From the NCBI GenBank assembly GCA_964398055.1, contig CAYNLK010000037.1, forward strand, positions 1 through 61,378: 61,378 nt of DNA, read 5' to 3'. The stretch comes from CAYNLK01 sp964398055 (lineage in GTDB: Bacteria > Chloroflexota > Anaerolineae > 4572-78 > J111). The notes beneath the pieces were generated by a model. It did not search any database. It had not been told where the DNA came from and was given only the letters and a program-made list of their open reading frames with translations. The translations under genes were made by a program, and so were the position numbers. This document shows, one piece after another, positions 32,584-41,341 of this stretch (position 1 is the first letter of the stretch; each line of letters opens with the position of its first letter).

Positions 32584-34152
32584 CTATTTAAGCCCCTCAA
32601 CAATGGTGTTGGTGTTGTACTCAATATAGTCAATGTAACTTTCAACCCCGCTGCCCGCCGGCCCTAATGAACCGGTGTACAGCGTCAACAACCGGACGCC
32701 GGTATCTTGCGCCACCCGCTCTGACAACGCGGGATTGACCGTATTACCGACAAAGATCGCTTTGACGCCATATTCCCGGATGGCATCTTCCAGCTCGGCC
32801 AGCTCTTTGGCCGACGGCTCGGCGGCCGTGCTGAAGGAAGGAATGACCGCGCCGACCTGCTCCAGCCCATACCGGTCAGCGTAGTAGCCAAAAGCCGTAT
32901 GGTCGGTTACCAACTTCCGATTTTCGGCCGGGATGGTCTCAATTTTGGTCTTGACCCAGCCATCCAGTTCTTCCAACTCGGTTGCGTAAGCCGCGGCGTT
33001 GGCCGCATAACTCGGTGCATTGGCCGGATCGAGCGCGCTCAGGGCTTGTTCGATGTTGTGCACGAAGACAATGGCGTTGGCCGGAGTCGTCCAGGTGTGC
33101 GGATCGGCCCCTTCGTGGTGGTGATGTTCCCCTTCGTGATCCTCGGCCCCGTGTTCGTGTTCCTCACCCTCGTGCTGATGATGTTCCTCGGCCCCATGTT
33201 CAGGTTCTTCACCTTCGTGGGCATGTTCTTCTGTTTGGTGCTCGTGTTCTTCACCCTCATGTGCGTGAGCGTCCCCGGCCTCAAACTGGCGCGCCGCAAT
33301 GCCGTGAGAAACGTGAACTGTGGCAGCCTCGCCGCCCGCATTGGCGATCATCTTATCCAGGAACTCTTCCAACCCCATCCCGTTGGCAAAAATCACGTCG
33401 GCATCGGCCACGCTGGCCAGATCACGCGGGGTGGGTTGAAAAGTATGGGGATCGGCGCCGATGGGTAATAACAGGGTCAGGTCGATCAACTCCCCCCCAA
33501 CCTGGCGGACGATGTCGGCCACGATGCTGGTGGTAGCAATTACTTGCAGCTTTTCACCTGCGGCAAGATCAACCGGGGCCAGTTCAGTCGCCTCCAGTTC
33601 ATGGGCGTGTTCTTCACCCTCGGCCTCGTGTTCGTGCGCTTCTGCCTCGTACTCATGCGCCATTGTTACACCTTCCCGTACTTCGGCCTCAAGCGACACC
33701 GGATCAGAACTCTTGAAATTAAGGGTCAGTTTTATTTTATCGCCCGGCGCCAAATCTTGCGTTAAACCGATGAGCATAATGTGTAATCCCCCCGGCTCCA
33801 GGGTAACCGTTTCACCGGCCGGCAGCTCAATGCCCCCGGAGAGCGGGCTCATCTTCATTACCTCACCTTCCCGCCTGGTTTCGTGCAGCTCAACGGCGTC
33901 AGCCACGTCGGTCTCGACGCTCACCAGAGTATCGGCAACATCACCGGAATTGACTAATTTGAGGTAAACGGCGCCATTCGCGGTGGTAGTGTTGGCAAAC
34001 GGCTCCTCAATCGAGATGTTGGGACCATGGCTTTCGGCAGCCGGCCGGCTCTGCTGCTCCGTCGAGGCAGGAACAATGCCACATTGAGCTGCAACCAGCA
34101 ACAGCACAACAACAATAGACAAAAGCCCCCCCTGTTTTTTTGAGATTGACAT
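32584..34152 (-). CDS. znuA: PCuAC copper-chaperone domain fused to ZnuA-type metal-binding protein
   Basis: The 522-residue exported protein combines two metal modules. After a signal sequence (about 1-25; 'AAQCG' is only a poor lipobox), residues about 45-160 form a PCuAC domain with its copper ligands: His in VELHET, Met in VMKMSP, and His-x-Met in GLHIML. A His/Glu linker follows. Residues about 200-522 are ZnuA/TroA-like ('VIATTSIVADIVRQVGGE', 'GADPHTFQPTPRD', 'DHTAFGYYADRYGLEQVG'), with a very long His-rich loop (about 300-350) before 'ADPHTWTTPANA'. ZnuA feeds zinc to a ZnuBC transporter, which is absent from the window. The promoter carries three operator-like boxes. Confidence 0.9.
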   Translation of the reverse strand: MSISKKQGGLLSIVVVLLLVAAQCGIVPASTEQQSRPAAESHGPNISIEEPFANTTTANGAVYLKLVNSGDVADTLVSVETDVADAVELHETRREGEVMKMSPLSGGIELPAGETVTLEPGGLHIMLIGLTQDLAPGDKIKLTLNFKSSDPVSLEAEVREGVTMAHEYEAEAHEHEAEGEEHAHELEATELAPVDLAAGEKLQVIATTSIVADIVRQVGGELIDLTLLLPIGADPHTFQPTPRDLASVADADVIFANGMGLEEFLDKMIANAGGEAATVHVSHGIAARQFEAGDAHAHEGEEHEHQTEEHAHEGEEPEHGAEEHHQHEGEEHEHGAEDHEGEHHHHEGADPHTWTTPANAIVFVHNIEQALSALDPANAPSYAANAAAYATELEELDGWVKTKIETIPAENRKLVTDHTAFGYYADRYGLEQVGAVIPSFSTAAEPSAKELAELEDAIREYGVKAIFVGNTVNPALSERVAQDTGVRLLTLYTGSLGPAGSGVESYIDYIEYNTNTIVEGLK

Positions 34153-34176
34153 TATATCCTCCTTTAATCAGATAAA

Positions 34177-34191
34177 TGAGAAAAAGTTTCA
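34177..34191 (-). promoter_or_regulatory. Putative Zur-type operator, znuA-proximal
   Basis: TGAGAAAAAGTTTCA, 25 bp before the znuA start, is a degenerate form of TGAGAAAATATCTCA. Confidence 0.5.
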
Positions 34192-34297
34192 ATTACGACT
34201 GAAAGAATAAGGTTGTTTGTCAAACTACCGGTTGAAGTCAATAGAAAGGTTTCGTTGAGCAAAGCAACACAACTCTCCTCCTTGATCGTCGTTTTAA

Positions 34298-34312
34298 TGA
34301 GAAAATATCTCA
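34298..34312 (-). promoter_or_regulatory. Putative Zur-type operator, best palindrome
   Basis: TGAGAAAATATCTCA is the most symmetric copy of the box: TGAGA and TCTCA arms around AAATA, or a 7-1-7 inverted repeat as bound by Fur-family dimers. It lies in the long znuA leader. Confidence 0.7.
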
Positions 34313-34419
34313 ATATGGTTCAAAAAATAAGACATCGAAACCCTCGATGGCCTATTAAGAACAAATCTTGATTAAAGATAAATATTCCTGGTCGTAGCCG
34401 GTTCAGTTCAATCTTGTAA

Positions 34420-34462
34420 TGAGAATTTGTTGCAATTATAACGCAAAAAAAGCAGTTGTCAA
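34420..34462 (-). promoter_or_regulatory. znuA promoter with abutting operator
   Basis: On the minus strand TTGACA (34457-34462) and TATAAT (34435-34440) are 16 bases apart. TGAGAATTTGTTGCA (34420-34434) follows the -10 box directly and covers the predicted start point, the expected place for a metal-dependent repressor. The znuA leader would be about 275 bases long. Confidence 0.8.
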
Positions 34463-34476
34463 ATGTGAAAAACGGG

Positions 34477-35157
34477 CTACCGCCGGCTCAGCGAGTTCAC
34501 AAGGGCCTGGATAGTGGCCTGGGCCATCATCTCCCCCAACAAAACGTGCTTGCCGCAATACCGCGCCAACGGCGCTTGCCAGCCATTCACCACCACCGTG
34601 GAGTCGGTGCCGGTGCCGGTCGCCGCCTGGCCAGTAAGGGGGCTGGTCACGTCCAGTTGGGCCAGAGCCACCGTTTTGGCTTCGGTCGCCACCATCACCG
34701 CCTCGACCATCGCCGCCCGGGTCAGTTTCAGATTGGTGAGTAGAATAAGGTTGATGGTGCCAACTGCCGGCGCGGCCTGGTCGATGGTTCGCCACTCGGC
34801 CGTTTCGCCGGCCTGCCTGGCATTGGCCAGGCCAGACGTAACCAGCACGGTAACGGTCGCCGGTGCCGCGTGGAGACTCACCTGCCGGAAGCTCGCCATC
34901 GAGGCTGCGGTCATCAGCCCGACCACGCGTCCCGACAGCCCCAGGGTCCGGCTGTAATCGGCCAGGGTATCTTCCGGCGGCTGAAAGTCAGTCCGCTCGC
35001 CCTTAAAGTTTTGCGGTACCCGTAGATTGACGATATGGTTAGCCCGAACCCAACCGCCGTTAAGTACCGCCGAACTCAAGACCAACCGCGGCGCGGGTAA
35101 GGCAATATGAACGTGGTTTTCAGTGTGATCCAGGGTAAACAGTTGTTTTTGTTTCAT
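34477..35157 (-). CDS. cbiZ: Adenosylcobinamide amidohydrolase
   Basis: The 226-residue CbiZ removes the aminopropanol tail of salvaged (pseudo)cobinamides so the corrin can be rebuilt with the cell's own lower ligand. Family features are 'VTSGLANARQAGETAEW', 'TEAKTVALAQLDV' and 'TGQAATGTGTDSTVVVNG'. It is the last gene of the cobalamin run and follows the ECF transporter ATPase, an association known for CbiZ with B12 import. No membrane anchor is seen, so the enzyme is cytoplasmic. Confidence 0.93.
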   Translation of the reverse strand: MKQKQLFTLDHTENHVHIALPAPRLVLSSAVLNGGWVRANHIVNLRVPQNFKGERTDFQPPEDTLADYSRTLGLSGRVVGLMTAASMASFRQVSLHAAPATVTVLVTSGLANARQAGETAEWRTIDQAAPAVGTINLILLTNLKLTRAAMVEAVMVATEAKTVALAQLDVTSPLTGQAATGTGTDSTVVVNGWQAPLARYCGKHVLLGEMMAQATIQALVNSLSRR

Positions 35158-35187
35158 CTGTTCTGAGAAACTTGGACTCTAAAAATA

Positions 35188-35233
35188 CCCCCCCTAGCCC
35201 CTCCCCCGATTCGGGGGAGGGGCTAGGGGGGGG
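35188..35233. repeat. Near-perfect 46-bp palindrome
   Basis: The arms accccccc-ctagcccctcccccga and their complement pair over about 22 bp with almost no loop, between the ECF ATPase and cbiZ. It may attenuate transcription into cbiZ or be a dispersed repeat. Confidence 0.75.
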
Positions 35234-35273
35234 TCATAAATTTTCATGCCCGTTGTCGTCCCACCAGGGACTG

Positions 35274-36896
35274 TCACACTCCTGCGCCATTTAACACCTC
35301 CTCAACCGTCAGCCAGCCGGTCTCGGGGAAGAGCCGGGCCACCTGCGGCGCAAACAGCGGCGAACCGCCCAGGACCTCGGCCGGGGGGCCGTTGGCAATC
35401 ATCTCACCCTGGCTCAGCAGCGCCACCCGGTTGGCCGCCAGCGCCGCCAGCTCGACATCGTGCGTCACCAGCAAAATGGCCATCCCCTCATCCCGCCAGC
35501 GCCGCAGTAATTCAACCAGCCGTTGCTTGGCCCGGTAATCCAGGCCGCGGGTTGGCTCATCCAGCAGCAGCGCGCCGGGCCGGGTAACGGTGACCGCGGC
35601 CAGGGCTACCCGCTGCTGTTCGCCCACGCTCAAATCGCGGGGATAGGCATCGGCTTTGTCGGCCAGTCCCAATGTTTCGAGCAGCGCCTTCGGGGCAATC
35701 GGCGCTTGGTCCGGCGACAAGCCGTGGTTACGCAGCGTGACTTCCAACTCCGCCCGCACGGTATCGGCAAAGAGCAGCGCCGCCGGATTTTGGGGCAGGT
35801 AGCCGACCTGTTGGCAAATCTCAGCCACCGGCCGGCCGGTAACGTTCTGCCCCTTCAGCCAAATCTGGCCGCGGCGGGGGCGCGCCAGCCCCACCAGCGC
35901 CTTGAGCAGGGTGGTTTTGCCGGCCCCATTCCGGCCCAGCAAGGCCACAATTTCGCCCGGCCAAAGCTGCAACTCGACGTTGCGGAGCACAGTCCGGCCG
36001 TCATAGGCCACTTCCAGTCGCTCGGCGTGCAGGTAGGGCCGGCCGGTCGCGACTGGCTCCGGGTTGGCCTTTTGGGGGCTGGGGCGGCGCTCCTTCAGCC
36101 AACGCTGGCTGTGGCGGCGACCCGCTTTGATCGTCAGCGGCAAAGGTTCCCAGCCCAGTTTTTGCGCCAACTGCACCAGCGGCGGGGCCAACTCGATTGG
36201 GGCTAAGACCTCGGCCGGGTCACCCTGCACCACCCCGCTACCGGACGTCGGCAAGTAGATCAGGTGGTCCACAAACGGCAGCACCCGTTCCAGGCGGTGT
36301 TCGGCCAACAAGATGGTCAGCCCCAGGTCGGCGTTGAGCCGCACCAGGGCTTGCAGCACGTCTTCGGCCGATTGGGGATCGAGCTGCGAGGTCGGCTCAT
36401 CGAGGGCCAGAATTTGGGGGCGAAAGGCCAGGGCCGCGGCAATAGCCACCCGCTGGCGCTCGCCGCCGGACAAGGTCTCGAGCAGCCGGTTCCGCAGAGG
36501 GGCCAGGTCCAGCAAGTCCAAGACTTCTTCCACCCGGATGCGCATTTCCTGGGGCGGCATCGCCCCATTTTCCAGGGCAAAGGCCAGTTCGTCTTCCACC
36601 CGGTCCATCACAAATTGGGCCTCCGGATTTTGAAAGACAAAACCAACGTGGCGGCTCATCACCCTGGGTGAAGCTGCCACCGGGTCAAGCCCGTTTACCC
36701 GGATACGCCCGCTGAGCCGGCCGCCGCTGAAATGGGGCACCAGCCCATTCAGGCAGCGCAACAGGGTTGACTTGCCGCTACCCGATTGCCCGACTACCAG
36801 GGCAAATTCACCCTCGGGCAGTTCCAGGTCAATGTTGGCCAGCGCGGGCCATTCCGCCTCCGGGTAGGTGTAACTAACCGCTTCAAATCGAATCAT
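35274..36896 (-). CDS. ECF transporter ATPase with two fused ABC domains
   Basis: This 540-residue energy-coupling ATPase has two nucleotide-binding domains. The first (about 1-240) has Walker A 'GQSGSGKSTLL', signature 'LSGGERQRVAIAAALAF' and 'ILALDEPTSQLDP'. The second (about 285-530) has 'GRNGAGKTTLL', the variant signature 'LSVGEQQRVALAAV' and 'LLLDEPTRGLDY'. It combines in one chain the roles of EcfA and EcfA'. The next upstream genes encode the T and S components, overlapping or nearly so, so it powers that vitamin transporter, probably for a corrinoid. Confidence 0.93.
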   Translation of the reverse strand: MIRFEAVSYTYPEAEWPALANIDLELPEGEFALVVGQSGSGKSTLLRCLNGLVPHFSGGRLSGRIRVNGLDPVAASPRVMSRHVGFVFQNPEAQFVMDRVEDELAFALENGAMPPQEMRIRVEEVLDLLDLAPLRNRLLETLSGGERQRVAIAAALAFRPQILALDEPTSQLDPQSAEDVLQALVRLNADLGLTILLAEHRLERVLPFVDHLIYLPTSGSGVVQGDPAEVLAPIELAPPLVQLAQKLGWEPLPLTIKAGRRHSQRWLKERRPSPQKANPEPVATGRPYLHAERLEVAYDGRTVLRNVELQLWPGEIVALLGRNGAGKTTLLKALVGLARPRRGQIWLKGQNVTGRPVAEICQQVGYLPQNPAALLFADTVRAELEVTLRNHGLSPDQAPIAPKALLETLGLADKADAYPRDLSVGEQQRVALAAVTVTRPGALLLDEPTRGLDYRAKQRLVELLRRWRDEGMAILLVTHDVELAALAANRVALLSQGEMIANGPPAEVLGGSPLFAPQVARLFPETGWLTVEEVLNGAGV

Positions 36897-37950
36897 AGGT
36901 TTGACCGGCCTCCGGCGAGTGAAATTTAGCCAACCGTACTATGGGCCAGGCCGGCCCCAACAGGCCGAGCGTGGCCAGTCCCAGCCAGGGATCAAAGGTC
37001 GGCCACTGGAGCTGGGGATAAGGGTAGAAAAAGATGGACGAGCGGTCCAGGCCGGGCCAGGCCGCTGCAAAAGCCAGGGCAGGTACAGTAGCGCCGGCGA
37101 CCATCACCCAGTCGTAACCCGTCCACGGCTGCGGCCGATAGCTGGTGCGCGGCGTCCGCCGGCCCACCAGCCACAGCGTCCCGGCAATCAAACCGGCGCC
37201 AGCCAACAAAACAACCGGACCGGCCGTGGCAAAGCCCCCCACCAGGCGCAGCAACCAACCGGCCAGCAGCAGCCCCAGGCCCAGCAAAACGGCCAGCCTG
37301 GTGCCGGTATCGTGGCTGCCGCCCTCGCTGTTGGCAAAACCGCGGGCGGTCATCGCCTCGGCCAATTGCAAAGCTCGCTCCAGGCCGCCCACCAACAGCG
37401 GGATCACCAGCGGCAGCCAGTCGCGCCAGCCCGCCAGCCGGTGGCCGCGCACCAACTGGGCCTGGCGAATATCGTGATAGTGACGCAGCGTAACCGGCAC
37501 AAAGGTGACGGCAATCGCGGCGATGACCGCAACCGGAAAAAAGGCTCGCGGCGCCAGCCGGAGCATCTCCCGGATCGAAACGGCCTGGTTAAAAACGGTG
37601 AAGGCGGCAAATAGCCCGGTCAGCACCAGCCCGTTGATCGCGCCGTACACCAACGCCTCCAGCGTGACCGTTCCGCCGAAAAAGGGAACAATATCCGGCA
37701 GGCTGAACAGCACGGTCTGGCCAAAATGGACGGTTAACGCATTGAAAATGGCCGAAAAGTTGACTACGATCAGCCCAAACCGGACAATCGACAGAGGAAT
37801 CGGGGCAACCCCGACGATCCGGCTGCGCCCGGCTGCCCGCACGACAGCAATCCAGACCAGGACCAGCCCCACATACCAGGGATTGCGGGTGGTGGACAGG
37901 ATGACCAGGCTTGCTCCCACCCAGATGAGCCAGGCGCCGGCGTGGTTCAC
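36883..37950 (-). CDS. ECF transporter transmembrane (T) component
   Basis: The 355-residue EcfT/CbiQ-like protein has about six to eight membrane helices. The coupling helices carry Ala-Arg-Gly motifs: 'QAVSIREMLRLAPRAFFP' and 'QLVRGHRLAGWRDWLP', plus 'LAEAMTARGFANSEGG'. It overlaps both neighbours, linking S component, T component and double ATPase as one transporter. A C-terminal membrane extension makes it longer than the usual ~260 residues. Confidence 0.9.
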   Translation of the reverse strand: MNHAGAWLIWVGASLVILSTTRNPWYVGLVLVWIAVVRAAGRSRIVGVAPIPLSIVRFGLIVVNFSAIFNALTVHFGQTVLFSLPDIVPFFGGTVTLEALVYGAINGLVLTGLFAAFTVFNQAVSIREMLRLAPRAFFPVAVIAAIAVTFVPVTLRHYHDIRQAQLVRGHRLAGWRDWLPLVIPLLVGGLERALQLAEAMTARGFANSEGGSHDTGTRLAVLLGLGLLLAGWLLRLVGGFATAGPVVLLAGAGLIAGTLWLVGRRTPRTSYRPQPWTGYDWVMVAGATVPALAFAAAWPGLDRSSIFFYPYPQLQWPTFDPWLGLATLGLLGPAWPIVRLAKFHSPEAGQTYDSI

Positions 37951-38774
37951 GCCTCACCCCGAATTGCCGCCGGCTGGTACTCAAAGGTAAAGCGGGCCTG
38001 GAAACGGCGCAAGGCCCGCAGCGTAGGCAGGCCCAAGGCCAGCGTCAGAGCCACGTTGCCCACGGACCGGGCCACGTCCCACACCAGTGAGGTGGCCAGA
38101 TAAAAGGCGGCGTACCGCAGCACAATTTCAACCAGGCCGATGCCCGGCTGCCAATATTGGTCGGCCGGGCCGGTAGCAAAAGGCCAGAACCAGATGTTCA
38201 TAATGGCGCCGTACACCAACCCCCAAAAGCCGCCAAATAGGGCCAGCACCAGCAGTTCGCGCCATGCGCCTTCGCCGTTAAGCAACCAGACCGCCGGCCG
38301 GCACAGGGGCGCGGTCATCCCCACCCAACCGGCGGTGAACATCTGGTAAGGCAGCCACGGTCCTACCTGGCCACTGATCAGAGATGAGACCAGCAGGGTA
38401 AGCGCGCCCATCAGAAATCCGAGGCGCGCCCCAAAAACGTAGCCGGTAGCCATGATCAAAAAGAAAATCGGGCTGAAGCCGCCCGGCATGGGAAAGGCCG
38501 CCTCGGCAAAACGTAGGATTGAGTTGAGGGCCACCAGGATGCCCAACAGGGCCATCAATTTGGCGCTACTGGCCTGGCCCTGCACCTCTAACAACATCAC
38601 CACAAAACAGACGCCGACCAGCAGAGTCAGCATCAAGGGGGCGTCCTCGGCGTGGGCCTGGCCCATCATAGCCGATTGCTCCACCATCGGCAGCCAGAAC
38701 GGGTAGAGAAAAGCGACCACCCCAATGAGGGTACTCAACCCAAAGATGGCGGCGCTCAAAATCTGCTGTTTCAC
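37947..38774 (-). CDS. ECF transporter substrate-binding (S) component, CbrT-like
   Basis: The 275-residue protein has six to seven membrane helices. It contains 'RFAEAAFPMPGGFSPIFFLI', 'GYVFGARLGFLMGALTLLVS' and 'GPWLPYQMFTAGWVGMTA', features of the ECF S components related to CbrT. The placement beside cbiZ and the corrinoid genes suggests cobalamin or cobinamide as substrate; this is context-based. Its ATG lies upstream of a long cofactor-transport run. The stop overlaps the T-component start (ATGA). Confidence 0.85.
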   Translation of the reverse strand: MKQQILSAAIFGLSTLIGVVAFLYPFWLPMVEQSAMMGQAHAEDAPLMLTLLVGVCFVVMLLEVQGQASSAKLMALLGILVALNSILRFAEAAFPMPGGFSPIFFLIMATGYVFGARLGFLMGALTLLVSSLISGQVGPWLPYQMFTAGWVGMTAPLCRPAVWLLNGEGAWRELLVLALFGGFWGLVYGAIMNIWFWPFATGPADQYWQPGIGLVEIVLRYAAFYLATSLVWDVARSVGNVALTLALGLPTLRALRRFQARFTFEYQPAAIRGEA

Positions 38775-38794
38775 TATTTACCTCTATTTGTTTC

Positions 38795-38877
38795 AAGTGA
38801 CCGGCACTTAAACATTCGACTAAACGTTCTCCTTGGAAAACCGTTTCTGCTTAAATGGCTAAAAGTGCCGGTCACTT
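38795..38877. repeat. GTGACCGGCACTT inverted-repeat element, third copy
   Basis: The exact arms aagtgaccggcactt and aagtgccggtcactt flank an AT-rich middle of about 53 bp. It overlaps the last codons of the upstream DUF4430 gene, whose final residues (KSDRHF) are encoded by the repeat. Confidence 0.85.
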
Positions 38878-40322
38878 TTGGCCCACCACACGATCCAGCC
38901 GGTCATGATCAGCCCCACCGGGACAATCACAAAGAGGACCACTGCCGCCGCCACTCCGCCGACCCACCAGAGGCTGTTCGCGTCTTTCTCGTCGCTGGCC
39001 GTCGGCACGGTAAAGCGGCGCGGCCCGGCCGGCGTCCCGGCTTCAGCCGCCGGCGTGACCACGATGGCGGCAGGGGTGGCTGCAGGCAGCGTGGTTAGGG
39101 TTTCTGCGTCGGCAGAACTGGCTGCTGGCGCAGGGGTGTTCGTGGGTGCGAACTGGGGATCGATGACGGTCAAAGTCAATTCGGCCAGCTTTTCACCGCC
39201 GGGATAAACGGCCCGCAACCGGAAAGTTTGGGTTTGGCCGGGACAGACCTGCCGGCTGCCTTGCAGCTCAACCGGGTCGTCATCCAGAAACAGAGTCTCG
39301 ACCTGCCGCGCCGACCATTGCACGTTAGTGCAGGCCCCCGGAGGCAGCGTTAACGAAGCCGCCGTGAAGGTGAGGTCCGGCTCCGGTACAAGGTTGGGGG
39401 AGGGAGAAGCGGCCGGGGCGGCCGCGGCAACGGCAGGTTGCGGGGCGGCGGTTGGGGCGACCGGCGCGTCGTTGACGATGATCGTCACCTCGGCCGTGGT
39501 TTCGCCGGCATCGTTCTTGGCCGCCAGGGTGTAAACGGTGCTGGCCGTAGGCGACACGGTTTTGCTGCCCGGCGAGATGATGCCCTCTGCCTGGCCGTTG
39601 TAGCGCAGGTAAGCCGCCTCCGCCCCGGATAGCTCCCAACTCAACTGCACCGGCTGCCCCGCGGTAATGCTCGTTTGGCTGGCCGAGAAACTATGGATGA
39701 CCGGTTTCTCCTGGGGTACCGGGGTATTGGTTGGCTTTGGCGTCGGCGTTGAGGTGGGTGTATCGGTGGGGCCGGGGGTGGGGGTTAAGGTAGCGGTAGG
39801 CGGCTCAGCGCAAATCTCCTCAAAAGCCAAACGAGGCGGGCGGACGCCGCCGCTGCTAGGGACGCCTTCGCCCCAGACCCAGCCTTCCACACTGCCGGAG
39901 CGAACTTTGTAGTTAGACGCGCCCAGGCTGGAAAATTGCCAGTCGCCATTGACCAGATGCCAGTAGATCCAAAATCGGCAAGGAGTCCCCTGGCACTGGC
40001 AAAAACAGTCCTCCTGGGGGTAGGTACAGCCCTGGCCGTCGATCCGGCAGACGGCCGCCCCCATGCTGTTGCTTGCGTCGACGTTCAAATCCAGATTGGC
40101 TCGCCTGAGGACCTCATAACCGCTGATTTCAGTTTCGCTAAACTCAATGCAACGGGTAATCACCTTGTCGCCGTGGGCCACCACCAGGCCGACCCGGTTG
40201 GGGCTGTCGGCCTGGGCGGCGACCAGGCTGAGCAGCCCAAGCAGACTAACCAGGCCGAGCAGTTGGATCACCACCCGGCGCGCCCTGTTCAGCCAGCGCC
40301 CCAGCGCCAAAATTATGCTCAT
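38859..40322 (-). CDS. Surface DUF4430 (transcobalamin beta-domain-like) protein
   Basis: The 487-residue protein has a signal peptide (about 1-36), then a DUF4430-like domain (about 40-155): 'ISGYEVLRRANLDLNVD', 'CRIDGQGCTYPQEDCFCQC', 'WIYWHLVNGDWQFSSLGAS'. DUF4430 is the C-terminal B12-covering domain of vertebrate intrinsic factor and transcobalamin. A Pro/Thr linker, two Ig-like domains ('SASQTSITAGQPVQLSWELS'; 'AASLTLPPGACTNVQWSA') and a C-terminal membrane helix (about 455-478) follow. Its place in a riboswitch-led B12 cluster suggests it binds corrinoids at the outer membrane face and passes them to the ECF system (inference). Confidence 0.85.
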   Translation of the reverse strand: MSIILALGRWLNRARRVVIQLLGLVSLLGLLSLVAAQADSPNRVGLVVAHGDKVITRCIEFSETEISGYEVLRRANLDLNVDASNSMGAAVCRIDGQGCTYPQEDCFCQCQGTPCRFWIYWHLVNGDWQFSSLGASNYKVRSGSVEGWVWGEGVPSSGGVRPPRLAFEEICAEPPTATLTPTPGPTDTPTSTPTPKPTNTPVPQEKPVIHSFSASQTSITAGQPVQLSWELSGAEAAYLRYNGQAEGIISPGSKTVSPTASTVYTLAAKNDAGETTAEVTIIVNDAPVAPTAAPQPAVAAAAPAASPSPNLVPEPDLTFTAASLTLPPGACTNVQWSARQVETLFLDDDPVELQGSRQVCPGQTQTFRLRAVYPGGEKLAELTLTVIDPQFAPTNTPAPAASSADAETLTTLPAATPAAIVVTPAAEAGTPAGPRRFTVPTASDEKDANSLWWVGGVAAAVVLFVIVPVGLIMTGWIVWWAKSDRHF

Positions 40323-40377
40323 CGACCTGCCTCCTTGCTAAACCGGCTTGTTTTTGGACAGTAATCAAGTAACCAAA

Positions 40378-41247
40378 TCAGCCTGCTGCAGCCTGCCGTT
40401 GCCGGTAGGCCTTGATCCAACGCATCCCGTAATCGTCCCGGCCCAGAGCCAGATCGGCGGCCAGAACAGCGGTCGCAATTTCCGGCACCAATGGATTGGT
40501 GATGGGGCAGGTCAGACCGGCCTGGATCGCCAGGGCGATGAAGGCAGCGTTGATGTATTTGCGATCAGGCAGCCCAAAAGAGATGTTGCTGGCCCCCATC
40601 GTCACGTTGACGCCAAACTCTTTGACCACTTGCCGGGTGGTTTCCAGGGCAATGAAACCGGCCCGGCTGTCGGCCCCCATCGTCAGGGCCAACGGGTCGA
40701 TGATTACCCGCTCCGGACCAATGCCCAGTTTGCCGGCCCGGTCGATGATCTTGGCGGCGACGGCCAGCCGTTCTTCGGGCGTAGCCGGAATACCGGCGTC
40801 GTCCATACACAGGCCGATCACCGCGGCGTTGTATTCTTTGACCAGCGGCAGGACCGCCGCCAACGAGCGTTCCTCGCCGTTGACCGAATTGATCAGCGCC
40901 TGCCCCTGGTAAACGCTCAACGCCGCAGCCAGGGCGTCCGGATTGGCCGTATCGATGCAGAGAGGCGCGTCGGTCACAGCCATCACCGTTTGCAGCAGTT
41001 GTTGCAGCAGGGCCGGTTCATCCGCGCCGGGCACGCCGGCGTTTACATCAAGAATGGCCGCTCCGGCAGCGACCTGTGCGAGCGCGTCCTGGCGGACAAC
41101 GTCGAAGTTGCCCTGTTGGAGCGCGGCCAGGACCGATTTACGGCCGGTGGGATTAATGCGCTCGCCGATGATCACGACCGGTTGGTTGCGGTTGATCACC
41201 ACCGTTTGCGTCGCCGACGAGACGACTGTGGTTAGATTTTCTGCCAT
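40378..41247 (-). CDS. Methyltetrahydrofolate:corrinoid methyltransferase-type (pterin-binding) protein
   Basis: The 289-residue protein is a DHPS-like TIM barrel of the AcsE/MetH pterin-binding family. It contains 'VIIGERINPTGRKSVLAAL', 'GAAILDVNAGVPGADEPALL', 'INSVNGEERSLAAVLPLV' and 'GASNISFGLPDRKYINAAF'. Such enzymes move a methyl group from methyl-H4folate to a corrinoid protein. No corrinoid protein or CO dehydrogenase gene is in the window, although nickel accessory genes are. Its position among B12 genes fits the corrinoid requirement. Confidence 0.9.
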   Translation of the reverse strand: MAENLTTVVSSATQTVVINRNQPVVIIGERINPTGRKSVLAALQQGNFDVVRQDALAQVAAGAAILDVNAGVPGADEPALLQQLLQTVMAVTDAPLCIDTANPDALAAALSVYQGQALINSVNGEERSLAAVLPLVKEYNAAVIGLCMDDAGIPATPEERLAVAAKIIDRAGKLGIGPERVIIDPLALTMGADSRAGFIALETTRQVVKEFGVNVTMGASNISFGLPDRKYINAAFIALAIQAGLTCPITNPLVPEIATAVLAADLALGRDDYGMRWIKAYRQRQAAAG

Positions 41248-41341
41248 AGGTCACCTTTTCGTTGTCGAGATTGGCTGCGACACCGGCAACTTGCACCAGC
41301 GTCACAGGCGCTAAAAATGAGTACAGTTTGAGGCTGGCCGG

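Noticed and set aside
40348..41235. 295-residue rightward frame
   Set aside because: Antisense of the methyltransferase-type gene, which has clear motifs.
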